Part shown: in pieces, positions 1 through 6,502 of the stretch
How the letters are laid out: the number at the start of each line of letters is the position of its first letter
Position numbering within the stretch: the stretch's first letter is position 1
Source of the DNA: Bacillota bacterium
GTDB taxonomy: Bacteria > Bacillota > Clostridia > Lachnospirales > Lachnospiraceae
Assembly: GCA_023387655.1 (NCBI GenBank)
Contig: JAEWHR010000117.1
Coordinates: forward strand, 1-64,000
DNA length: 64,000 nt
Reading direction: 5' to 3'
The notes under the pieces: model-generated
What the model saw: the letters and a program-made list of their open reading frames with translations, nothing else
Told to the model about the DNA's origin: nothing
Database searches by the model: none
Program-made: the position numbers and the translations under genes

Positions 1-863
1 ACATAAGTAACACTATCCTTGTACTCTGATAGAAAAGCTTCTACTGCTTCTTTATTTTCATCAGCAAATTTTTTATTCACTACAACAACACCAGTAACGA
101 CAGAACTATCGGCATTTAACGCTTCCCATTCTTTTGTTACATCTAATGCCACTCTAACCTTATCATTTGTCATTTGCACTGTAGTCACATATGGTTGAGG
201 TAGCATTGCAATTGCATTTTCAGACTCACTTAACATAGCTGCAACTTCTGTTGCTTCCGATTTGTATTCAATGGTTACATCCTTACTAGGATCAATCCCA
301 TGAGAACTAAGGAGGTAATTTAGTGTAAATTCAGGGGTTGTTCCCTTACCTGTTGAGTAAATTGTCTTTCCCTTTAAATCTTCTACACTTTGTATGGAAT
401 CACCAGTCTCAACAATATACAATACACCAAGTGTATTAATACCTGCTACCTGAATCTTTCCTTCACTCTTTTGATACAGAACCGAAGCTAAGTTACTTGG
501 GATTGCTGCTATTTGAAAATCACCCTTAATTAAATTAGCTGTGATTTCATCTGCCGCTCCAGCAATTGTAAATTCATAGTTGTTCGTTGTTTCCCCTTTT
601 TCTGCTCTTTCCATCAGTTCCACCATTCCCATCGCAGTTGGACCTTTTAGAGCTGCTATATTCATCGTGATCTTTTCAGCAGTACTCTCCGCTTCTTTCG
701 TTGGCTCATTGGTTGGTTCTATCGTTGGAGCTGTTGTTATTTCTTCTGCCTTGGTTGGCTCTGGTGTTATATTACTATCCTCTGCATTCTTTTTTGTTGA
801 GCAGCCTGCTAATACTGCCATACTAAAAATAAGTGTAAGTATCAAAAATTTATATTTCTTCAT
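1..863 (-). CDS. ABC transporter substrate-binding lipoprotein (3' end outside window)
   Basis: The reading frame enters from the window's left edge and starts at an ATG at 863, with GGAGG five bases upstream. About 287 codons are visible and the C-terminus is missing. The N-terminus is a lipoprotein signal: two lysines, a hydrophobic run and a lipobox ending LAGC (Cys21). A Thr/Glu/Pro-rich linker follows (about residues 25-55), then a NitT/TauT/NMT1-like periplasmic-binding fold with phrases such as VEDLKGKTIYS and GTTPEFTLNYLL. The protein should be tethered outside the membrane and deliver a small ligand to an ABC importer whose permease and ATPase would lie beyond position 1. The ligand cannot be told from sequence. 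It probably shares the transcript of the TM1266-family gene just upstream. The fold class is fairly sure and the substrate unknown. Confidence 0.85.
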   Translation of the reverse strand, partial: MKKYKFLILTLIFSMAVLAGCSTKKNAEDSNITPEPTKAEEITTAPTIEPTNEPTKEAESTAEKITMNIAALKGPTAMGMVELMERAEKGETTNNYEFTIAGAADEITANLIKGDFQIAAIPSNLASVLYQKSEGKIQVAGINTLGVLYIVETGDSIQSVEDLKGKTIYSTGKGTTPEFTLNYLLSSHGIDPSKDVTIEYKSEATEVAAMLSESENAIAMLPQPYVTTVQMTNDKVRVALDVTKEWEALNADSSVVTGVVVVNKKFADENKEAVEAFLSEYKDSVTY

Positions 864-969
864 AAAAACCTCCATATTCCGTCTTCGCGGGTTTTAGATA
901 CTGAACCAAAAGCACTCTTTGTACTTTTATCTTTTGATAAATGATTCTGTTCTCAACCTGTGTAAACTC

Positions 970-1218
970 CTATGATGTTTTTGAATACATCGTCTTCACG
1001 CTGATTCCCTTCACCATACCTAATTTACCCGATAAGGAATTTATCACATTGTTTTCTGCGTCTATTACCACACTGATTATGCTGACATTCTTTTCTTTAT
1101 AAGGAAGACCCATTCTACCGATTATGTAGCTGCTATATTCATGCAAGATATGATTTACCTCTGATGCTGCACTAAGTTGCTCCACAATTATCCCGATTAA
1201 TGCAATTCTAGTATCCAC
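970..1218 (-). CDS. TM1266-family putative regulator (iron-hydrogenase associated)
   Basis: This 82-residue protein starts at GTG, with GAAAGGAGG seven bases upstream. It matches from memory the TM1266 family, an ACT/NikR-C-like small domain annotated as putative regulator of the iron-only hydrogenase system. The conserved run YIIGRMGLPYKEKNVSIISV and the end SGKLGMVKGISVKT are typical, and the length is normal for the family. The family is usually found beside hydE, hydF and hydG, but none is visible here; the next gene downstream is a transporter lipoprotein. It lies behind a strong promoter and a roughly 270-nt structured leader. The family call is firm; the biochemical function of the family is not established. 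Confidence 0.85.
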   Translation of the reverse strand: MDTRIALIGIIVEQLSAASEVNHILHEYSSYIIGRMGLPYKEKNVSIISVVIDAENNVINSLSGKLGMVKGISVKTMYSKTS

Positions 1219-1255
1219 AAATATCCTCCTTTCAATTTCTAATTAAGCGAGTATT

Positions 1256-1330
1256 CCCCGAAGAAAGTAGAAGAATAATTCTTCTAACAAATTCATTCTA
1301 TTCCTTGTAAGTACCTACAAGTGACCGGGG
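1256..1330 (-). promoter_or_regulatory. Three-way-junction RNA fold in leader
   Basis: Between the leader terminator and the GTG start, the RNA can close a CCCCG/CGGGG stem (1256-1260 with 1326-1330) around two hairpins: 1268-1286 (TAGAAGA/TCTTCTA) and 1304-1321 (CTTGTA/TACAAG). I do not recognise it. It could hold back or expose the ribosome site, or be part of a larger leader fold. Confidence 0.4.
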
Positions 1331-1342
1331 AGTTACAGATAA

Positions 1343-1473
1343 CAAAAAGGCTTTTGAAAGCTGAAATGAATTCTTCATTCCCTTTCAAAAGCCTGATTTA
1401 CGCTTTTATCGTTTTCTTTCAAACAGAAGCCCCTTCTGTCCTCAATCTTTTCAAATTGCGCTTCTTTATCAGG
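1343..1473 (-). promoter_or_regulatory. Riboswitch-like attenuator, class unassigned
   Basis: On the minus-strand RNA, a stem CCTGAT/ATCAGG (1468-1473 with 1392-1397) encloses two hairpins: 1443-1458 (CAATTT, GAAA loop, AGATTG) and 1423-1439 (ACAGAAG/CTTCTGT). The 3' strand of the closing stem shares AGG with the first arm of a rho-independent terminator (AGGCTTTTGAAAG at 1382-1394, its partner at 1348-1360, then a U tract). Folding the closing stem should therefore disrupt the terminator, which is the usual riboswitch layout. I compared it by eye with TPP, SAM, purine, c-di-GMP, THF, fluoride and guanidine-I consensus elements and found no match. Confidence 0.5.
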
Positions 1474-1498
1474 TGATTCCTTCTATGTCAGCGACTAC

Positions 1499-1527
1499 AT
1501 TATATAGCATATTTTAACAGCTGTCAA
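1499..1527 (-). promoter_or_regulatory. Sigma-A promoter of the TM1266/lipoprotein unit
   Basis: TTGACA (1522-1527) and TATAAT (1499-1504) are both perfect and separated by exactly 17 bases. The -35 overlaps the stop codon of the upstream response-regulator gene. Transcription should start near 1492, giving a leader of about 270 nt before the GTG at 1218. Confidence 0.85.
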
Positions 1528-2213
1528 ACTTTAAAACGATACCCAACACCCCAGATTGTTTCAATGTATTGTGGTTTTGATGTGTTCGCTTCAATCTTTT
1601 CTCGAATCTTTTTTATATGCACGGTTACAGTAGCAATATCCCCAATGGATTCCATATCCCAAATCTCTTGAAATAGTTCTTCTTTTGTATACACATGGTT
1701 CGGATTTTGTGCTAGGAAGGTAAGTAAATCAAACTCCTTAGTTGTAAATGCCTTTTCCTCCCCATTTATATATACACGACGAGCTGTCTTATCAATCTTG
1801 ATACCACGGATTTCTATCATTTCATTTTCCTTAATTCCAGTACCAATTAAGCGCTCATAACGTGCCAAATGAGCTTTTACCCTTGCCACTAACTCACTTG
1901 GGCTAAATGGCTTTGTCATGTAATCATCAGCACCAAGTCCAAGACCACGAATCTTATCGATGTCATCCTTTTTAGCAGATACCATTATAACAGGTATATT
2001 TTTTTCTTCCCTTACTCGCTTACAAATCTCAAAACCATCTACGTTTGGTAGCATTAGATCAAGTATGATTAGCTTATAATCCCCTGTAAGAGCTGCTTCC
2101 AAACCTTTATCCCCTGTATTCTCAATAGTTACTTCAAAACCAGAAAGCTCTAGATAATCTTTCTCAAGTTCCGCAATTGCTGCCTCATCTTCTACTATTA
2201 ATATCTTATCCAT
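1524..2213 (-). CDS. OmpR/PhoB-family response regulator
   Basis: This 229-residue two-component response regulator has a receiver domain (about residues 1-118) with the acidic pair E8-D9, phosphoacceptor D52 in LIILDLMLP and the conserved lysine in MTKPFS. An OmpR-type winged-helix DNA-binding domain follows (about 135-229), with ELFQEIWDMESIGDIATVTV and the terminal ETIWGVGYRFKV. It should be phosphorylated by the histidine kinase encoded immediately upstream and bind DNA as a dimer. AAAGGAG precedes the ATG. The gap of 136 bases after the kinase gene holds a small hairpin, so cotranscription is likely but not certain. Target genes cannot be inferred. Confidence 0.95.
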   Translation of the reverse strand: MDKILIVEDEAAIAELEKDYLELSGFEVTIENTGDKGLEAALTGDYKLIILDLMLPNVDGFEICKRVREEKNIPVIMVSAKKDDIDKIRGLGLGADDYMTKPFSPSELVARVKAHLARYERLIGTGIKENEMIEIRGIKIDKTARRVYINGEEKAFTTKEFDLLTFLAQNPNHVYTKEELFQEIWDMESIGDIATVTVHIKKIREKIEANTSKPQYIETIWGVGYRFKV

Positions 2214-2349
2214 AAAAATCTCCTTTCTTGCCCTTCCTGTTATTGTAAATAGTATACCTATGAATATTACCTTGTTTGCACCATTTCTTGTGAGGTACCC
2301 TATCTGATTACAGATAAGATTCTACTTAATAGACAGTACTACCTCTTCA

Positions 2350-3891
2350 TTAATCTTTTACTTGTAATTCTAGCCCTTTTTTTATTTTAGAAAGTTTTTT
2401 CTCGATATGCTCTTTGTCAGTCCATTTCATTACCGTAAAGATGATACTTGTACCAACACCAAGCTCACTCTTTGCCCAGATGTTTCCACCATGTTCCTCA
2501 ATCACTTTTTTAGCAATTGCTAGTCCAAGGCCTGACCCACCTTGCTTTGAGTTTCTAGATGCATCTGCACGATAAAAACGTTCAAATATATTAGGAAGGT
2601 CTTTTTCTGCAATTCCACAACCATCATCTTCTATTGAAACTTGCACCATATCACCAGCATCGGATAATTTAACTCTAACGGTTCCTTCTGCTTTTCCCAT
2701 GTATTTTACTGCATTCCCAACAATATTATGAATCACTCGCTTTAATTGCTCCGTATCAATTATTACTTTACAATCAGGCGACACTAAGTTCTCATATTCT
2801 AGCTTTATATTCTTAATCTCAAGTTCAAAACTAAGTTCATCTACACAGTCACTAAAATAATCATCTATACCAATAATGTTAAAGTTATAAGGAACTGTAT
2901 TGTTATCAATTCTTGCATATAACGATAACTCATCAACTAAGGAAGACATATCATTTGCCTTTGTATATATAGTTTTTACATACCGATCAAGCTTTTCAGG
3001 GGTATCTGCTACTCCGTCTATAATTCCTTCGGAATATCCTTTAATTGCAGTGAGGGGAGTCTTTAAATCATGAGAAATATTACTTAATAACTCTCTCGAG
3101 TTTTCTTCAAACTGCATCTTTACTTCGATGAGTTCTTTTAAATGAATTCTCATTTCTTCAAAATCTTCACAAAGCTGTCCAATCTCATCATTGGATTTAA
3201 CAGAGATTGAATAATTTAAGTTTCCCTCTTTCATCTCCTTAGTGGCACGTTTTAAAATATCAAGAGGTTTTATGATACCTCTGTAAAGCCATACTATTAA
3301 GATAAAGGCAGTGATTACAATAATTAATACAAAGGAAATCACAGCTTGTATCGCCGATGCTTTTAGCTGCGGAACTATATTATCTACATCTGTTAATACA
3401 AATATCGTTCCCTTGGATCCATCCTGAAATAAAAAGTCTTGCTGTTTTAAAAGAATTGGATTTTTACCCCCTAAGTAAATACCACCATCGACTTCTGTAC
3501 TATGATTATTATATTTTGGAAGGTTGTTCTTAACAGAAGAAAATTTTGCAGAATTCCCTACAAAAATAATATCTTCATCCTTTCTGACAACTAAAAAAGA
3601 AAATTTTTCTTGGAGTTCTGAGTTAAGCGCTTTTATATATTCTAAATCTTCTAACTCCCAAGGTGTTTTCTTTGCCTTTGTTTTTATTCTATTAAAGGCA
3701 TCCCTTGTAACCCGATTTAATATCTGTAACGGATTCGTTATGACTTGCATTGTATTAAACTCTACATCATAGGTTTTTTGAATGGAATCCAACTGATACT
3801 CAATAATTAGTTTACCGGTCATAACGGCCAAACATATGGGTAGGATGATAATGATTAAGAACGACATCTTAAGTCTGTTTTTTAGATCCAT
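2350..3891 (-). CDS. Sensor histidine kinase
   Basis: This 513-residue membrane histidine kinase has TM1 at about residues 8-28, an extracellular sensor region of about 155 residues, and TM2 at about 185-205. A HAMP domain follows (about 206-260), then HisKA with the phospho-acceptor motif SHDLKTPLTAIKGYSEG near residue 275. The HATPase domain carries N (HNIVGNAVKYM), G1 (EDDGCGIA), F (FERFYRAD) and G2 (GSGLGLAIAKK) boxes. It is the natural partner of the OmpR-type regulator just downstream. The extracellular part is not a sensor domain I recognise, so the signal is unknown. Length and domain order are normal for the family. Confidence 0.95.
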   Translation of the reverse strand: MDLKNRLKMSFLIIIILPICLAVMTGKLIIEYQLDSIQKTYDVEFNTMQVITNPLQILNRVTRDAFNRIKTKAKKTPWELEDLEYIKALNSELQEKFSFLVVRKDEDIIFVGNSAKFSSVKNNLPKYNNHSTEVDGGIYLGGKNPILLKQQDFLFQDGSKGTIFVLTDVDNIVPQLKASAIQAVISFVLIIVITAFILIVWLYRGIIKPLDILKRATKEMKEGNLNYSISVKSNDEIGQLCEDFEEMRIHLKELIEVKMQFEENSRELLSNISHDLKTPLTAIKGYSEGIIDGVADTPEKLDRYVKTIYTKANDMSSLVDELSLYARIDNNTVPYNFNIIGIDDYFSDCVDELSFELEIKNIKLEYENLVSPDCKVIIDTEQLKRVIHNIVGNAVKYMGKAEGTVRVKLSDAGDMVQVSIEDDGCGIAEKDLPNIFERFYRADASRNSKQGGSGLGLAIAKKVIEEHGGNIWAKSELGVGTSIIFTVMKWTDKEHIEKKLSKIKKGLELQVKD

Positions 3892-4114
3892 TTTCTTCCC
3901 TCCGTAATAAGTTACATACTAAAATATTCTATATTCTTAATAATTATAAACAGTTGTAACTGTTTCATTGAATGATATCTAATAACCCCTACCGGTGTTA
4001 GTGTTTAGATCTTTCTTACTTTTTATTCTGTTCTATTAGGAAATAACAAGTTTTTCTATATTTCATTATAACATAACTTATGCAAGCTTACACATAAACA
4101 ATCTATAAAAACTA

Positions 4115-4152
4115 TAAAAAGGGACTTACCCACATTTTGTGAGAAGTCCCTT
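4115..4152 (-). terminator. Terminator after metK
   Basis: AAGGGACTT pairs with AAGTCCCTT (4119-4127 with 4144-4152) just beyond the metK stop, followed on the minus strand by a U tract. Confidence 0.8.
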
Positions 4153-4157
4153 GTACT

Positions 4158-5348
4158 TTATAAATATTTCTTTAATTCTTCTACTTTATCGGTTTGTTCC
4201 CAAGGAAGATTTAAGTCATTTCTACCAAAATGTCCATAAGCTGCTGTTTGCTTATAGATTGGTCTTCTTAAATCAAGCATTTTAATAATACCTGCTGGTC
4301 GAAGATCAAAATGTTTACGTACAATTTCCGTTAACTCTTCATTGCTCTTCTTTCCAGTGCCAAAAGTATCAATCATAATAGAGGTTGGCTTAGCAACACC
4401 AATTGCATAAGACAATTGAATCTCGCACTTATCTGCAAGACCAGCTGCAACTATGTTCTTTGCCACATAACGAGCAGCATAAGAAGCAGAACGATCTACC
4501 TTTGTACAATCCTTACCAGAGAATGCACCACCACCGTGACGAGCATATCCACCATAAGTGTCTACGATGATTTTTCTTCCGGTAAGACCGCTATCACCAT
4601 TTGGTCCTCCAATAACAAAACGTCCTGTTGGATTAATAAAGAATTTTGTATTCTCGTCTACCATTTCCTTTGGAAGAACAGGTTCAAATACATACTTTTT
4701 AATATCCTCATGAATTTGTTCCTGAGTTACATCTGGATCATGCTGTGTAGATAATACTACTGCATTTAAGTGTACTGGTTTTCCTTCTTCATTATACTCC
4801 ACTGTTACCTGTGACTTACCATCTGGACGAAGGTATTTTAAAGTACCATCTTTTCTTACTTTTGATAACTGTTTTGTTAACTTATGAGCGAGGGAAATTG
4901 GATATGGCATAAGCTCTTCTGTCTCATTGGATGCATAACCAAACATCATACCTTGATCTCCAGCTCCAATTGCATCAATCGCTTCCTCTGTCATCTCATT
5001 TTGTTTTGCCTCTAATGCTTTGTCTACACCAAGTGCAATGTCTTTTGACTGTTCGTCAAGTGCAACAATAACACCACAAGTATCCGCATCAAAACCATAC
5101 TTTGCACGATCATATCCGATTTCTCTTACGGTGTCACGTACGATCTTTTGAATATCAACATAACCAGATGTTGTAATCTCTCCCATTACAAGTACAAGCC
5201 CTGTAGTAATTGCTGTTTCACAAGCAACTCTACTCATAGGATCTTGCTCTAATAGAGCATCTAACACTGCATCTGAAATTTGATCACAGATTTTATCTGG
5301 ATGTCCTTCCGTAACAGATTCCGAAGTAAATAATAATTTGTTTTGCAT
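4158..5348 (-). CDS. metK: S-adenosylmethionine synthetase
   Basis: MetK makes S-adenosylmethionine from ATP and methionine in the cytoplasm. The 396-residue product has the family's usual length and motifs: the N-terminal FTSESVTEGHPDKICDQ, GAGDQGMMFGYA (ATP site), GGPNGDSGLTGRK and HGGGAFSGKDCTKVDRS (phosphate loop). I place the start at 5348 (MQNKLLFT) because AAAGGAG lies eight bases upstream; an in-frame ATG at 5363 is part of that ribosome-site region. The gene is monocistronic, with its own promoter and SAM-I riboswitch upstream and a terminator downstream, so it is controlled by its own product. Confidence 0.98.
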   Translation of the reverse strand: MQNKLLFTSESVTEGHPDKICDQISDAVLDALLEQDPMSRVACETAITTGLVLVMGEITTSGYVDIQKIVRDTVREIGYDRAKYGFDADTCGVIVALDEQSKDIALGVDKALEAKQNEMTEEAIDAIGAGDQGMMFGYASNETEELMPYPISLAHKLTKQLSKVRKDGTLKYLRPDGKSQVTVEYNEEGKPVHLNAVVLSTQHDPDVTQEQIHEDIKKYVFEPVLPKEMVDENTKFFINPTGRFVIGGPNGDSGLTGRKIIVDTYGGYARHGGGAFSGKDCTKVDRSASYAARYVAKNIVAAGLADKCEIQLSYAIGVAKPTSIMIDTFGTGKKSNEELTEIVRKHFDLRPAGIIKMLDLRRPIYKQTAAYGHFGRNDLNLPWEQTDKVEELKKYL

Positions 5349-5508
5349 AAAATCTCCTTTCACCTTTTCGTGTTTTAAGGCTTTTAATATAGCTACCAGA
5401 AGTTCTTTATAAATTTTCTGATAAAAGGCGCCATATTTGCGCTATCTATATGTTAATTGGTAACGAATTAGGTCCGAATACAACCGTCGTAGTATCTTTC
5501 TCTCTCCA

Positions 5509-5534
5509 CAAAAAAAGTCCGCTTAAGCGGACTT
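5509..5534 (-). terminator. Riboswitch-controlled terminator of metK leader
   Basis: The palindrome AAGTCCGCTTAAGCGGACTT is followed on the minus strand by seven U residues. It lies just after the SAM-I aptamer and about 160 bases before metK, where it can be the expression platform. Confidence 0.9.
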
Positions 5535-5553
5535 GTTAATTAAAAACCAAATC

Positions 5554-5650
5554 CTCTTATTGTTCGATTGCTCGCTCAACTTGGCACCTTCCCATGGGGG
5601 GTTGCCGTGACTTCACTGAGTCTTTACTCTCCGTCACTCTGAATAAGAGA
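5554..5650 (-). promoter_or_regulatory. SAM-I (S-box) riboswitch aptamer
   Basis: The minus-strand RNA has the S-box landmarks: a P1 stem CTCTTAT/ATAAGAG closing the aptamer (5554-5560 with 5643-5649), then the conserved CACGGCAACC and AGGTGCCAAGTTGAGCGA. It lies between a promoter and a terminator ahead of metK. SAM binding should favour the terminator and shut metK off. The family is well established for SAM synthetase genes in Firmicutes. Confidence 0.93.
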
Positions 5651-5685
5651 AATATCTATGAACTTATTGTATATTCGCACACTGC

Positions 5686-5710
5686 GTGGACAATCATTAT
5701 GACTGTCCAC
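5686..5710 (-). other. 5'-end hairpin upstream of the SAM-I aptamer
   Basis: GTGGACAGTC and GATTGTCCAC form a near-perfect 10-bp stem with a 5-nt loop a few bases after the predicted transcription start. It may protect the 5' end of the leader; this role is inferred. Confidence 0.6.
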
Positions 5711-5720
5711 TTGTGCCTTT

Positions 5721-5749
5721 ACTATATCGAAAAATATCTTTCCTGTCAA
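5721..5749 (-). promoter_or_regulatory. Sigma-A promoter of metK
   Basis: TTGACA (5744-5749) and TATAGT (5721-5726) have a 17-base spacer. The start should be near 5714, placing the hairpin and S-box in the leader. The stretch 5760-5879 beyond it is very AT-rich with no feature I can support. Confidence 0.85.
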
Positions 5750-5879
5750 GAAAAATAATTTACCATTAAAACAGAAAATAATTTACAATAATAGCTACAC
5801 ATAATTTATAATAATCAATACATATGATTTACGATAATACGAAATATATAATTTATTATGCTAACTAACTTAAAACAAA

Positions 5880-6074
5880 CTATTTTCTTGTTGCTGTAAA
5901 ACCAATATCCGCTAACTCTTCTACTGCCAGATTTAAGGTTGCTTCATCTCCATCAATGCTTACTGATTTTGTAGCTAAATCAACCTCATGTTTTATATTA
6001 AGACCCTCAAGAAGGTTATGAATACGACCTACACAATGATTACAGCTCATTTCTTCAATATCAAATTTTGTCAT
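5880..6074 (-). CDS. copZ: CopZ-like heavy-metal-binding chaperone (HMA domain)
   Basis: A 64-residue single HMA domain carries the metal motif MSCNHC (Cys11, Cys14), the hallmark of Cu(I) chaperones that pass copper to CopA-type ATPases. The beta-alpha-beta pattern and the length match CopZ. It is the last gene after copA and csoR on the same strand, 116 bases after csoR, with AAAGGAG before its ATG, so it probably belongs to the copper operon. The motif is M-S-C-N-H-C rather than the usual MTCxxC; the histidine between the cysteines may tune metal affinity. Confidence 0.88.
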   Translation of the reverse strand: MTKFDIEEMSCNHCVGRIHNLLEGLNIKHEVDLATKSVSIDGDEATLNLAVEELADIGFTATRK

Positions 6075-6190
6075 AGTTGACTCCTTTCTTTTGCTGCTTT
6101 TAATTCGAGTTAGGTTTGTGTTTGCAGCCAGGACACAAACCTATTGAATGATAGGTTTATCACTCATTCTTACTTTTCCTATATTGTTTC

Positions 6191-6502
6191 TTATTTCATT
6201 ATTTTTTGTATCGTTTTTAAAAGTTCCTCAATTACTTCATCATTTCCTTGTCTAATATCATCAACAACACAAGTTCGGATATGATTTCCTAACAATACCT
6301 TATTGAAACTATTTAATGCTGATTGAATGGCAGAAACTTGAGTTAATATTTCAACACAATAATGCTCTTCCTCTACCATTCGACGAACACCCCGAACCTG
6401 ACCTTCAATGCGGTTAAGTCGATGAATCAAATCTTTCAATTCATCATCATTTCGGTGTTTTACCTCGTGACACAAAAGAGTTTCGTCTTTTTCCCCAGAC
6501 AT
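6191..6502 (-). CDS. csoR: CsoR-type copper-sensing repressor
   Basis: This 103-residue all-helical repressor of the CsoR/RcnR (DUF156) family has the family core LNRIEGQVRGVRRMVEE. It carries the Cu(I) ligand triad Cys49, His74, Cys78 (HYCVEIL and NHIRTC), the pattern of copper sensors as opposed to nickel or formaldehyde sensors. Its ATG directly abuts the copA stop, and its ribosome site AAAGGAGGG lies inside the end of copA, so the two are translationally coupled. It should bind the GC-rich palindrome in front of copA and release it when loaded with Cu(I). An extra N-terminal Cys11-His12 is visible. Confidence 0.92.
   Translation of the reverse strand: MSGEKDETLLCHEVKHRNDDELKDLIHRLNRIEGQVRGVRRMVEEEHYCVEILTQVSAIQSALNSFNKVLLGNHIRTCVVDDIRQGNDEVIEELLKTIQKIMK

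Noticed and set aside
580..897. Plus-strand open frame with hydrophobic residues
   Set aside because: It is antisense to the lipoprotein gene, whose minus-strand frame has a ribosome site, lipobox and binding-protein text.
1392..1473. TPP riboswitch suggested by ACCTGAT text in the leader
   Set aside because: The CTGAGA element, the second conserved half (GCCAGCG-AGGGA) and the right order of stems are missing.
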